A program made the position numbers and the translations under genes. DNA of 64,000 nt from RGIG5612 sp045616165 (GTDB taxonomy: Bacteria; Bacillota; Clostridia; Lachnospirales; Lachnospiraceae): the NCBI GenBank assembly GCA_045616165.1, contig JAZLGF010000013.1, positions 124,001-188,000 on the forward strand, written 5' to 3'. The notes below the pieces were generated by a model that was given only the letters and a program-made list of their open reading frames with translations, ran no database searches and was not told the DNA's origin. Positions within the stretch are counted from its first letter, which is position 1. Every line of letters begins with the position of its first letter. This document shows positions 8,966-17,593 of the stretch, one piece after another.

Positions 8966-8995
8966 TTGAGCATACGCCTTCGGGTGTGTGCTCAA
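8966..8995 (+). other. Intercistronic hairpin between the dehydrogenase and cyclase genes
   Basis: A 13-bp stem (TTGAGCATACGCC with GGTGTGTGCTCAA) is closed by a stable TTCG tetraloop. No T-run follows, so it looks like an mRNA processing or stability element, or a partial attenuator, rather than a full terminator. Confidence 0.65.
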
Positions 8996-9042
8996 AGCAT
9001 TTAAATAATAACGTTATTATATTTTATGGAGGAAATTAAAAA

Positions 9043-10059
9043 ATGGGAAAAGTATTTGTTGACTTAACACATCCTTTCAGTGCTGAAATCCCAAGATGGC
9101 CTTATTTTGATAAGCCATTTATCGAAGGAAAGCACTCAATGGCTAAAGGTGGAGTTTTAACACAGTATGTTGGATGCACAATGCATACAGGTACACACTG
9201 TGACGCACCTCGTCACGTTATGGAATTCGAATTCGATGGCAAAAGAGCTCGTTATACTCATGAAATGCCTATCGACGCTTACACAGGCGATGCTGTTTGC
9301 TTAGAAATCCATGTTGGACGTTGGGAGCTCATTCTTCCAGAGCATCTTGAAGATGCTTGTAAGAGAGCTAAAATTAAACCATCAGAGTTAGAAGGAATGG
9401 TTGTATGTCTTAACACAGGTATGCACAGATTATTTGATGATTCTAAAGAATATTATCATTATTCATGTGGTACTGGTGTTGAAGCAGGTCGTTGGTTCGT
9501 AGAACACAAAGTTAAATGTGTTGCTATGGATATGCAGGCACTTGATCACCCACTTCACACAGCAATGGGTAACAACGGTATGACAAGAATGAACCTTCTT
9601 GGCGCTTCAGGATATCCTATCACTGAAGAATACAAAGCTCAGTTTGGCGAGGAAGCTTATGCTGAATTCGATAAATTCGAATACATTAGACTTCATGGTC
9701 AAAAAGCTTATGATGCTAAGTTTGGTGATCTTGAGAAGATCGGTTGCTGGGGAACATGGGAGCCATGCCATAAGATGATGCTTGGTCATGGTATCGTTGG
9801 TGTTGAAAACCTTGGTGGAGATCTTGATAAAGTTTCTAACAAGAGATTCAAATTCTATTGCTTCCCACTTCGTTGGTACATGGGCGATGGTTCTATGGCT
9901 CGTTGCGTTGCTGAAATCGATGAAAAAGATATCAACAAAGGCGTAAAAGATAGAACATACCTTTACTGCGGAACTGGATGCCAAGACAGAGATTTCTGCA
10001 AGAAAAACAAAAAGAAAGCTCCAGCAAAAAAGGCTCCAGCAAAAAAATGTGCTAAATAA
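9043..10059 (+). CDS. Cyclase-family (PF04199) metal-dependent hydrolase; candidate dihydrophloroglucinol cyclohydrolase
   Basis: The metal-binding motif HTGTHCDAPRH (residues 48-58) identifies the cyclase/kynurenine formamidase-like family, together with the N-terminal VDLTHPFSAEIPRWP. At 338 residues it is longer than typical members (200-260), with an extra middle and C-terminal part and a Lys/Ala/Pro tail (KKAPAKKAPAKK). Members hydrolyse amides or C-C bonds of cyclic diketones. Dihydrophloroglucinol cyclohydrolase of anaerobic phloroglucinol degraders is of this family, and the neighbouring SDR, 3-hydroxyacyl-CoA dehydrogenase and thiolase fit that pathway. No tryptophan catabolic genes are near, making kynurenine formamidase unlikely. 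Family confident, substrate inferred. RBS GGAGG at 9028 or so. Confidence 0.75.
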   Translation: MGKVFVDLTHPFSAEIPRWPYFDKPFIEGKHSMAKGGVLTQYVGCTMHTGTHCDAPRHVMEFEFDGKRARYTHEMPIDAYTGDAVCLEIHVGRWELILPEHLEDACKRAKIKPSELEGMVVCLNTGMHRLFDDSKEYYHYSCGTGVEAGRWFVEHKVKCVAMDMQALDHPLHTAMGNNGMTRMNLLGASGYPITEEYKAQFGEEAYAEFDKFEYIRLHGQKAYDAKFGDLEKIGCWGTWEPCHKMMLGHGIVGVENLGGDLDKVSNKRFKFYCFPLRWYMGDGSMARCVAEIDEKDINKGVKDRTYLYCGTGCQDRDFCKKNKKKAPAKKAPAKKCAK

Positions 10060-10078
10060 TTTATACTAAATTAGCGGT

Positions 10079-10099
10079 GGGCCGGTTAATCACCGGCCC
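10079..10099 (+). other. GC-rich intercistronic hairpin before the thiolase gene
   Basis: An 8-bp perfect GC-rich stem (GGGCCGGT / ACCGGCCC) encloses a 5-base loop. The following bases (ATAAATTTATGGG) are not a terminator tract. It stands out in AT-rich DNA and, with the hairpin at 8966-8995, brackets the cyclase gene. Confidence 0.65.
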
Positions 10100-10121
10100 A
10101 TAAATTTATGGGAGGATAATT

Positions 10122-11309
10122 ATGTCAAAAGAAATCGTAATCGCTAGTGCTTGTCGTACAGCTATCGGCAAATTCGGCGGTACACTTAAAGATGTGCCAG
10201 CAGTAGAACTTGGTGCAACAGTTATCAAAGAAGCTGTTAACAGAGCAGGTCTTAAACCAGAGCAGGTTAACGAAGTTATTTTTGGTAACGTTATTACAGC
10301 AGGTCTTGGACAGAACCCAGCTCGTCAGGCTTCAATCAAAGCAGGTCTTCCTGTTGAATGTACAGCTATGACAATCAACATCGTTTGTGGTTCAGGTCTT
10401 AAGGCAGTTGCTCTTGCAGCTAACCAGATTAAAGCTGGTGAAGCTGATATTGTTGTTGCAGGTGGTATGGAAAACATGTCAGCTGCTCCTTACGCTTCAT
10501 TTGGAACACGTTGGGGCGCAAGAATGAACGCAACACAGATGATCGACTGTACAGTTAACGATGGTCTTTGGGATGCTTTCAATAATTATCATATGGGCAT
10601 CACAGCTGAGAACGTTGCTGAACAGTGGAACTTAACTAGAGAAGCTCAGGACGAATTCGCAGTAAGAAGCCAGAACAGAGCTGAAGCTGCTGTTGATGGT
10701 GGAGTATTTGATGATGAAATCGTTCCTGTAATCATTCCTCAAAGAAAAGGTGATCCTATTGAATTCAAGAGAGATGAACACCTTTCACGTGGAAATACAA
10801 TGGAAAAAGTTGCTAAACTTAAACCAGCTTTCAAAAAAGATGGTGGTACTGTTACAGCTGCTAACGCTTCAGGTATCAATGATGGTGCTGCTGCACTCGT
10901 TATCATGAGCAAAGAAAAAGCAGATGAACTCGGAATCAAACCTTTAGCAACAATTCTTTCATATGCAACAGGCGGCGTTGATCCTTCAATCATGGGAACA
11001 GGCCCTATCCCAGCTACAAGAATGGCTCTTGAAAAAGCTGGCTTAACAATTAACGATATCGATTTAGTTGAAGCTAACGAAGCTTTTGCAGCTCAGTCAT
11101 TAGCAGTAGCTCATGACCTTGAGTTCGATATGGAAAAAGTTAATGTTAATGGTGGAGCTATTGCTCTTGGACACCCTGTTGGAGCATCAGGCGCTCGTAT
11201 TCTTGTTACACTTCTTTATGAAATGGCAAGAAGAGATGCTAAACAAGGTCTTGCTACACTTTGTATAGGTGGTGGCATGGGCCAGGCTCTTATCGTTAAG
11301 AGAGACTAA
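10122..11309 (+). CDS. Acetyl-CoA C-acyltransferase (thiolase)
   Basis: A 395-residue thiolase with all catalytic elements: nucleophile Cys 89 in NIVCGSGLKA, His 351 in GGAIALGHPVGASG and Cys 381 in LCIGGGMGQA. Length and motifs match acetyl-CoA acetyltransferase (ThlA/AtoB). It can condense two acetyl-CoA or cleave 3-oxoacyl-CoA. As the last gene of the SDR/dehydrogenase/cyclase operon it is a candidate for cleaving 3,5-dioxohexanoyl-CoA to acetyl-CoA and acetoacetyl-CoA; an ordinary role in butyrate formation remains possible. RBS GGGAGGA. Confidence 0.92.
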   Translation: MSKEIVIASACRTAIGKFGGTLKDVPAVELGATVIKEAVNRAGLKPEQVNEVIFGNVITAGLGQNPARQASIKAGLPVECTAMTINIVCGSGLKAVALAANQIKAGEADIVVAGGMENMSAAPYASFGTRWGARMNATQMIDCTVNDGLWDAFNNYHMGITAENVAEQWNLTREAQDEFAVRSQNRAEAAVDGGVFDDEIVPVIIPQRKGDPIEFKRDEHLSRGNTMEKVAKLKPAFKKDGGTVTAANASGINDGAAALVIMSKEKADELGIKPLATILSYATGGVDPSIMGTGPIPATRMALEKAGLTINDIDLVEANEAFAAQSLAVAHDLEFDMEKVNVNGGAIALGHPVGASGARILVTLLYEMARRDAKQGLATLCIGGGMGQALIVKRD

Positions 11310-11337
11310 TTTCAGTAAATAACTGAATACTTTATTT

Positions 11338-11368
11338 AAGGCTGTGATTTCTCACAGCCTTATTTATT
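11338..11368 (+). terminator. Rho-independent terminator after the thiolase gene
   Basis: A 10-bp stem (AAGGCTGTGA / TCACAGCCTT) with a TTTC loop is followed by ATTTATT. It ends the SDR-dehydrogenase-cyclase-thiolase operon. A second small inverted repeat (ATTGTGC / GCACAAT, 11366-11384) follows at once. Confidence 0.85.
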
Positions 11369-11475
11369 GTGCTTTGTGCACAATGAAAAACATTTTTTTA
11401 AATAAAAATATTCCCAATTATTTTGCTAACTGTTTTATAATAAATAAAGAATTTTAGTTGAAAGAGGGATGAATA

Positions 11476-13302
11476 ATGAAACCTTATAATAATAAAATTT
11501 TATTAGTAGATTTATCAACAAAAGAAATTGAAGAAAGAGAAATTGCTGATGAAACATTAAAACAGTTCCCAGGCGGTATGGCTTTTGGCGCTCGTATGCT
11601 TTATGAACTTATGCCGGCTAATACCGATGTTTTTGCACCAGAAAGTGTTATTGGATTTGTTTGTGGTGCACTTAATGCTTCGGGAGCATTTATGTCTTGT
11701 AGATATACAGTTGTTTCAAAATCTCCAGTTACAAATGGATTTAATGATGCTAGTTCAGGTGGAAACTTTGGACCTGATTTAAGAAAAGCTGGTTTTGATG
11801 CTGTATTTGTTAAAGGTATCTCTGATGAGCCAGTTTATATTTTGATAGACGATGGTAAAGTAGAAATTAAAGATGCTTCTAAATATTGGGGAACAACTAC
11901 AACAACTTCACTAGAAAATGGCTTAAAAGAAGAATTAGGAAAGAATATTACTGCTGCTAGTATAGGGATGGCTGGCGAAAAACTTTCCTATATGGCAGCT
12001 ATTATGAATAATGGACATAGAGCAGCCGGAAGAGGTGGCTCTGGTGCTGTTATGGGTTCAAAAAAATTAAAAGCTGTTGTTGTAACGGGTGGAAAGATGC
12101 CTGAAGTAGCAAACAAAGATGAAATAATTAATATAAATAAAGAAGTTATTGAATGGCAAAATGGCCCTGTTAAAGAAGTAGCTGATGCTTTTAAGGCACA
12201 TGGTACAGGTGCATCTTATCCTGATTCTGCAATGAATGGTGACTTAGGTATTAAAAACTGGTTTGGTGCTGCGCAGGATTTGTCTAAAGAAGATGTAAAT
12301 AATATTTGGGCTGTAGAAATGGATAAAAAATATAAGCAAAAGAAATTTGCTTGCTTTGCATGTCCAATTGGTTGCGGTGCTATTTATAAAGTTAATGATG
12401 AAGAAATGGGAAGACCAGAATATGAAACAGTTGGTGCTTTCGGTTCTAACCTTTTAAATTCTGATTCTGTTTCAGTAAATATTTGTAATCATCTTTGTAA
12501 TGAAAATGGTATGGATACTATTTCGGCTGGCAATACTATTGGTTGGGCAATGTCTTGTTACGAAGCTGGTCTTCTTAGCAAAGATGATTTAGATGGAATT
12601 GAGCTTACATGGGGAAATTCTGACGCTATAAATAAACTTACTGAAAAAATGTGTAAGATGGAAGGTGTTGGAGCAGTTCTAGGTAATGGTAGTGTGTATG
12701 CTACTAAGTATTTTGGAGTTGGTGAAGAATTTAGAAATGATGCTGGCGGAATAGAGCTTCCTTACCACGATGCTAGATTTGCACCGCCTCTTGCAAGAAC
12801 ATATAAGTTTGATCCTACACCGGGAAGACATGTTAAAGGTGGAGTAGGTCCGCTTTCAGGTGGAAGAGAACCGGAATATAAAAATTATCCTGATGTATTT
12901 GCAAGCGATGATATAGACGGTACAAAATTGTATGAAGCTAAGGTTTCTCTTGGATGTTGCCAGTTTACTGATTTTGGATATAGACCTGAAGCTGATATTG
13001 CTTATTATAACGCTGCAACAGGCCAAAATATTACGATGGATGATTATATGAATATTGGAATGCGTTCGTTTATGATGCGTCATTTATTTAACTTAAGAGA
13101 TGGATGGACAAGAAAAGATACTTATATTTCTCCTAGAATGGTTGGAAATCCACCGTTAGAATATGGCCCATTAAAGGGAGTAACTTTAGATGTTGAAAAG
13201 ATGGGAGATAATTTCTATAAAGGAATGGGATGTGATGAAAACGGAATTCCTTATCCAGAAACTCTTGAAAAAATAGGTGGGCTAGAGTTTGTAACTTTAT
13301 AA
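11476..13302 (+). CDS. Aldehyde:ferredoxin oxidoreductase family protein (tungstopterin enzyme)
   Basis: The 608-residue product matches the AOR family along its length. It has the N-terminal LLVDLSTKEIEEREI and GGMAFGARML, the cofactor-contact region with NGHRAAGRGGSGAVMGSKK (about residues 177-195), and the iron-sulfur ligands CFACPIGC (about 294-301) with a later Cys in LGCC. Such enzymes use a tungsten- or molybdenum-bis-pterin and a [4Fe-4S] cluster to interconvert aldehydes and carboxylic acids, or occasionally other substrates, with ferredoxin. It stands alone between terminators, behind RBS GAGGGATG. Its substrate is unknown; link to the surrounding CoA-ester pathway is by position only. 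Confidence 0.9.
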   Translation: MKPYNNKILLVDLSTKEIEEREIADETLKQFPGGMAFGARMLYELMPANTDVFAPESVIGFVCGALNASGAFMSCRYTVVSKSPVTNGFNDASSGGNFGPDLRKAGFDAVFVKGISDEPVYILIDDGKVEIKDASKYWGTTTTTSLENGLKEELGKNITAASIGMAGEKLSYMAAIMNNGHRAAGRGGSGAVMGSKKLKAVVVTGGKMPEVANKDEIININKEVIEWQNGPVKEVADAFKAHGTGASYPDSAMNGDLGIKNWFGAAQDLSKEDVNNIWAVEMDKKYKQKKFACFACPIGCGAIYKVNDEEMGRPEYETVGAFGSNLLNSDSVSVNICNHLCNENGMDTISAGNTIGWAMSCYEAGLLSKDDLDGIELTWGNSDAINKLTEKMCKMEGVGAVLGNGSVYATKYFGVGEEFRNDAGGIELPYHDARFAPPLARTYKFDPTPGRHVKGGVGPLSGGREPEYKNYPDVFASDDIDGTKLYEAKVSLGCCQFTDFGYRPEADIAYYNAATGQNITMDDYMNIGMRSFMMRHLFNLRDGWTRKDTYISPRMVGNPPLEYGPLKGVTLDVEKMGDNFYKGMGCDENGIPYPETLEKIGGLEFVTL

Positions 13303-13316
13303 AGTTTTTTATAATT

Positions 13317-13354
13317 AAAGAGCTGTTGCAAGTTTTGCAACAGCTCTTTTTTTT
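13317..13354. terminator. Bidirectional terminator between convergent genes
   Basis: A 15-bp stem (AAAGAGCTGTTGCAA / TTGCAACAGCTCTTT) with a 3-base loop is flanked by T-runs on the plus side (TTTTTTTT) and by AAAG on the other. It can stop the oxidoreductase gene and, from the other side, the minus-strand CoA-transferase gene. Confidence 0.88.
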
Positions 13355-13369
13355 GAATAAAATCAATTA

Positions 13370-14542
13370 TTATTTTTCAACCATTTCTGTGATATCTGCT
13401 TCGCTGTATCCTAATCCACTAAGGATTTCATTTGTATGATATCCTTCTGGGAAACCAGCATGTTTATACTCAGGTGGACACTCGGAAAGTTTGAATGGGC
13501 ATCCAAGTTGTTTAACTTTAACACCATTTGATACAGGAACTTCTACCTCAGGGAACATTCCTCTTTGGTTAAGATGTTCATCAGATGCAACTTCACTTAA
13601 ATCTAAAACTGGTTCGATACATGCATCGTATGGCTCTGCAAGAGCAGTCCATTCATCTCTTGTCTTTGTAAGGAAAATTTCTTTGAAAGTTTTCTTAACT
13701 AATTCTGTATCAGTTTTAAGAATCTTTCCATCTTCCCACTCTGGATGACCCATAAGATTGCAAAGTCCAGCAAAGAATTTAGGCTCTAAAGAACCAACTG
13801 ACATAAATTTGCCATCGCTGCACTCATAGAAATCATAGATTCCGCCACCGTTTAATGATCCGCTTTCACGTGTTGGAAGAGGACCACCAGCAAAGTAGCT
13901 AGCACCATCCATTGAGTTAAATGGAATAACAGAATCTTGCATTGAAACATCGATAAATTGGCCTTTGCCAGTTTTTTCTCTATAGATAATTGCTGCACAG
14001 ATAGAAGCAACAGCGTTCATAGAACCACCAGCAACGTCAGCTATCTGGAAGTTATAAAGGCTAGGTCCGCCTACTTTTCTTCCTGCAGCTTGTGGAATAC
14101 CAGCTCTTGAAATATAGTTAATATCGTGTCCAGCTTTTTTAGAGAAGCATCCTGTCTGGCCGTAGCCAGTAATAGCACAGTAGATAATCTTAGGGTTAAC
14201 AGCTTTTAATGCTTCATAACCAATACCAAGTTTATCCATTACGCCAGGGCGGAATTGTTCAACAACGATATCGTATTCCTGAACAAGTTTTTTAACAGCC
14301 TCAACAGATTTTTCTTTTTTCATGTTAAGGTAAATAGTTTTTTTGTTTCTTCCAAGCCATCCTTGAGCTCCGGTAACTTCTGCACCTTCAATTACAGGTG
14401 GCCAGTTAACTACCAAATCCCATTTATCTTTGCTTGAAACTTTAAGAACTTCTGCACCCATATCAGCAAGAGTCATTGTTGCGTATGGTCCAGGAAGTAA
14501 TGTTGAAAAGTCCAATACTTTGTAGCCATCTAAAGCACCCAT
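13370..14542 (-). CDS. Family III CoA-transferase / 2-methylacyl-CoA racemase-like protein (CaiB/BaiF)
   Basis: A 390-residue CaiB/BaiF-family protein with N-terminal VLDFSTLLPGPYATMTLADM, AEVLKV and the catalytic Asp region AGHDINYISRAG (Asp 140). The GHDINY form is the one seen in alpha-methylacyl-CoA racemases, where the Asp is a proton donor/acceptor, whereas CoA-transferases of the family use Asp to carry the CoA exchange. It may therefore epimerise a 2-methylacyl-CoA or move CoA between acids. RBS AGGAGGAAT precedes the ATG. It is transcribed away from a second CaiB-type gene, and the shared upstream region contains a 17-bp palindrome. Confidence 0.85.
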   Translation of the reverse strand: MGALDGYKVLDFSTLLPGPYATMTLADMGAEVLKVSSKDKWDLVVNWPPVIEGAEVTGAQGWLGRNKKTIYLNMKKEKSVEAVKKLVQEYDIVVEQFRPGVMDKLGIGYEALKAVNPKIIYCAITGYGQTGCFSKKAGHDINYISRAGIPQAAGRKVGGPSLYNFQIADVAGGSMNAVASICAAIIYREKTGKGQFIDVSMQDSVIPFNSMDGASYFAGGPLPTRESGSLNGGGIYDFYECSDGKFMSVGSLEPKFFAGLCNLMGHPEWEDGKILKTDTELVKKTFKEIFLTKTRDEWTALAEPYDACIEPVLDLSEVASDEHLNQRGMFPEVEVPVSNGVKVKQLGCPFKLSECPPEYKHAGFPEGYHTNEILSGLGYSEADITEMVEK

Positions 14543-14559
14543 TTATTATTCCTCCTTAT

Positions 14560-14576
14560 TTGATGATAATCATCAA
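14560..14576. promoter_or_regulatory. 17-bp perfect palindrome, candidate operator between divergent genes
   Basis: TTGATGAT-A-ATCATCAA is a perfect 8-1-8 inverted repeat just upstream of the ribosome site of the minus-strand CaiB-type gene. Its form suits a dimeric regulator or a leader hairpin. No regulator gene is encoded nearby. Confidence 0.5.
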
Positions 14577-14647
14577 TTTTTTCTCATTATAAACCCGTAT
14601 TTATTTCTATTCAATAATAAAAAAATCGTTAAATTTATAGCAAAATA

Positions 14648-14676
14648 TTGTAGTTGAAAATAAATAGTATTATAAT
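14648..14676 (+). promoter_or_regulatory. Predicted sigma-A promoter of the CaiB/CoA-transferase operon
   Basis: TTGTAG (14648-14653), a 17-base spacer and a perfect TATAAT (14671-14676) precede the plus-strand CaiB-type gene by about 60 bases. Confidence 0.55.
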
Positions 14677-14734
14677 ATCTTGGTAAAAATATAAAAAAAT
14701 TTATACAGCGTTGCTGAAAGGAGAAGATATAAAA

Positions 14735-15973
14735 ATGAACAACACAAAACCTTTAGAGGGTGTTCACGTTCTTGATTTGGGTCAGTATATTTCTGTACCT
14801 GCTGCAACAGTTATTCTTGCTAGTTGGGGAGCAGAAGTAATTAAAGTTGAATCAACTATTGGTGATCCAATGAGACTAATTGGTTCCACTCTCGGAATGA
14901 CATGCGAAAATGATCATAACTCTTTCTTTGGTCATTACAATGTTAACAAAAAAATTATCAATCTTAACTTAAAAGATCCTAAGGGTATGGAAGTTATGCA
15001 AAAATTATTAGAGTGGGCTGATGTTTTTGCAACAAACTGGCGTCCTAAAGCTTTAGCTAAGAATGGTTTAGACTATGAAACACTTCATGCTAAATATCCA
15101 CGTCTTATCTGGGCTGCTATTAACGGATTTGGTAACTACGGTCCTGAAAAAGATGATGCTGGTTATGATACAGTTGCTTATTGGTCACATTCAGGTATGC
15201 AAATTGACCAGTCAGAAGGTGGCGGAGTAGACGGTGCTTCACCAGTTATTCCTTTCTATGGAATCGGTGATAACTCTACAGCTTCTACACTTGCTGGTGC
15301 AATTGGAACAGGTTTATACCAAAGAGAAAAAACAGGCGAAGGATGTCAGATTTTTGCATCATTATATGGCCAGGCTGTATGGGCGGCTGGTTGCGACCTT
15401 ATGTCATGTCAGTATAATCCTCATGAGATTTATCCTAAGACAAGAACTAAACCGGCATCACCAGTATGTAATTCATATAAAACGAAAGACGGTGAATGGA
15501 TTAATACAAGTATTTTCGATACAAAAATTTATCCTAAGTACTTAAGAGCTGTTGGAAGAGAAGATTTAATGGATGATCCTCGTTTTAATAATCCTGACGG
15601 CGCTACAGAAAACAGAGACGAGATGTTTAGAATCATCGAAGAAGGTTTTGCAAAATATACTCTTGAAGAAATGAGTCAAAGACTTCAAGAAAATGACGTT
15701 GCTTTCTCAAAGATATATCATGTTTATGATGTAGTTAACGATGAGCAAGCTCTTGCAAATAACATGGTTTACCCAGTTGAGCATAGAGATGGAACAACTA
15801 CTATGTTCCCAGCTCCTCCAGCTACATTCGGTGATAAACCAGAACCAAAAGTAGATATTCCTTACGGACGTGTTGGTGAGCATTCAGTAGAAGTTTTATC
15901 AATGCTTGGATATTCAGAATCTGAAATTAATGACATGCTTGCTGGCGGCGTTGCAGTTCAGTGGAAAGATTGA
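14735..15973 (+). CDS. Family III CoA-transferase (CaiB/BaiF; FldA/HadA-like)
   Basis: A product of about 412 residues with the family's N-terminal VLDLGQYISVPAATVILASWGAEVIKVE and a catalytic Asp in AGYDTVAYWSHSGM. The tyrosine-rich context resembles CoA-transferases acting on 2-hydroxy or aryl acids (FldA, HadA type) more than racemases. The ATG at 14735 follows AAAGGAG; an in-frame TTG at 14711 lies before that ribosome site and is not used here. It heads an operon with three further family I CoA-transferase genes. It moves CoA from a donor thioester to a carboxylic acid; the acid is unknown, and no dehydratase or activator gene is next to it. Confidence 0.85.
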   Translation: MNNTKPLEGVHVLDLGQYISVPAATVILASWGAEVIKVESTIGDPMRLIGSTLGMTCENDHNSFFGHYNVNKKIINLNLKDPKGMEVMQKLLEWADVFATNWRPKALAKNGLDYETLHAKYPRLIWAAINGFGNYGPEKDDAGYDTVAYWSHSGMQIDQSEGGGVDGASPVIPFYGIGDNSTASTLAGAIGTGLYQREKTGEGCQIFASLYGQAVWAAGCDLMSCQYNPHEIYPKTRTKPASPVCNSYKTKDGEWINTSIFDTKIYPKYLRAVGREDLMDDPRFNNPDGATENRDEMFRIIEEGFAKYTLEEMSQRLQENDVAFSKIYHVYDVVNDEQALANNMVYPVEHRDGTTTMFPAPPATFGDKPEPKVDIPYGRVGEHSVEVLSMLGYSESEINDMLAGGVAVQWKD

Positions 15974-15988
15974 TAGGAGGAAAGAAAA

Positions 15989-17545
15989 ATGAAAGTTATT
16001 ACAGCGAAAGAAGCTGCTGATCTTATTAAAGATGGCGATACTTTAGGTTGCCAAGGTATTATTGCAACATCTATTCCACAGTCACTTCTTAATGGACTTC
16101 GTGATAGATATTTAGAAACTGGCTCACCTAAAAACATTAGACTTTTTTATGAGTCAGGTATTGGTGATAACGGTGATTGGGGCATGAACGCTCTTGCTCT
16201 TGAAGGTCTTATCGGAGAACTTCATACATCACACGTTGGAACTACTCCAAAAATGAAAGCATTAGTTGATGCAAACGCATTCCCATGCTTTATGGTTCCT
16301 CAAGGTGTTAACTCACAAATTCTTCGTGCACTTTCTGGAAAGAAACCTGGCGTTTTTACAACAGTTGGTCTTGAAACATATGCTGATCCTCGTGTTGAAG
16401 GATGTAAAGCTAACCAAGCAGCTAAAGATTTAGGAAAAGATATTGTTGAAGTTGTTGAATTCGATGGAAAAGAATATCTTCGTTATAAAACACAGCCTAT
16501 CAATGTTGCTTTTGTTCGCGGTACATGTTCAGATACAATCGGTAACATTACTCAGACTAAAGAAGCTATCGAAATGGATGCTTTTGAAATGGCATGTGCA
16601 GCTCATAACTCAGGCGGTATCGTTATTGCTCAGGTTGAAAGAATCGTTGAAAGAGGAAATCTTAAAGCTCATGACGTTGTTATTCCTTCATCACTTATTG
16701 ATTACGTTGTTGTAGCTGATAAAGATGGTCATAGACAATGCCTTGCTGATCCGGAATATCATGCTGAATGGAGTGGCGAGTATAGAGTTCCTTCAGGTTC
16801 ATATACACCACAACCACTTTCAGAAAGAAAAGTTTGTGGTAGAAGAGCTGCTGCTGTTATTCCTAAAGGTGCACATGTTAACTTAGGTATTGGTATGCCT
16901 GAGATGGTATCTGATGTTGCTGCTGAAGAAGGATTCTCAGATGATATTGTTCTTTCAATCGAGGCTGGTATCTTCGGCGGTGTTCCTCTTGGTGGAATGA
17001 GAATTTGTTGTGCAGTTAATCCAGAAGCGATTATTCCACATATTAATACATTTGATATTTATGATGGTGGCGGAATCGACGTTGCGGTTTTAGGTGCTGC
17101 TGAAGTAGATAGTCATGGTAATGTTAACGTATCAAAATTTGGTGGAAAGATTACTGGTCCTGGCGGATTTGTTAATATCACACAGTCTACTGATGTTGTT
17201 TGCTTCGTAGGTACTTTCCTTGCAGGCGGAAACAAGTTTAATATCGGTGATGGAAAACTTGAAATCTTAGAGCAAGGTAAATCTATTAAGTATAAAAAAG
17301 ATGTAGAGCAGATTACTTTCTCTGGTGATTATGCTAGAAAGACAGGAAAGACTGTATATTATATTTCTGAGCGTGCTGTATTTAAGATGGAACCAGAAGG
17401 CATGACACTTATTGAGATTGCTCCTGGTGTTGATCTTGAAAAAGATATCTTAGCTTATATGGAATTTACTCCAATTATAAGTAAAGACCTTAAAGAAATG
17501 GATCCTAAGATGTTTACTGCAGGCCCAATGGGTATGACAAAATAA
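15989..17545 (+). CDS. Family I acyl-CoA:acetate CoA-transferase, single-chain (propionate CoA-transferase/YdiF type)
   Basis: A 518-residue fused alpha-beta family I CoA-transferase. The N-terminal half carries the alpha-type fold (ITAKEAADLIKDGDTLG), and the C-terminal half has VNLGIGMPEMVSDVA and the active-site Glu 325 in LSIEAGIFGGVP, which forms the glutamyl-CoA thioester. Related enzymes exchange CoA among acetate, propionate, butyrate, lactate or 3-oxo acids. RBS AGGAGG lies 15 bases after the CaiB-type gene, so the two are cotranscribed. It could activate the acid released by ring opening or recover acetyl-CoA; the substrate is not fixed by sequence. Confidence 0.9.
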   Translation: MKVITAKEAADLIKDGDTLGCQGIIATSIPQSLLNGLRDRYLETGSPKNIRLFYESGIGDNGDWGMNALALEGLIGELHTSHVGTTPKMKALVDANAFPCFMVPQGVNSQILRALSGKKPGVFTTVGLETYADPRVEGCKANQAAKDLGKDIVEVVEFDGKEYLRYKTQPINVAFVRGTCSDTIGNITQTKEAIEMDAFEMACAAHNSGGIVIAQVERIVERGNLKAHDVVIPSSLIDYVVVADKDGHRQCLADPEYHAEWSGEYRVPSGSYTPQPLSERKVCGRRAAAVIPKGAHVNLGIGMPEMVSDVAAEEGFSDDIVLSIEAGIFGGVPLGGMRICCAVNPEAIIPHINTFDIYDGGGIDVAVLGAAEVDSHGNVNVSKFGGKITGPGGFVNITQSTDVVCFVGTFLAGGNKFNIGDGKLEILEQGKSIKYKKDVEQITFSGDYARKTGKTVYYISERAVFKMEPEGMTLIEIAPGVDLEKDILAYMEFTPIISKDLKEMDPKMFTAGPMGMTK

Positions 17546-17593
17546 TAATTGTGTGTTAGACTATTAGATAATAAAAACTTATAGGAGGATATT

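Noticed and set aside
9607..9984. 125-residue antisense frame within the cyclase gene
   Set aside because: No ribosome site and no recognisable features; it is the reverse reading of a conserved gene with biased codons.
9043..10059. Kynurenine formamidase of tryptophan breakdown
   Set aside because: The metal motif fits the family, but length and neighbours (SDR, 3-hydroxyacyl-CoA dehydrogenase, thiolase) do not suit tryptophan catabolism.
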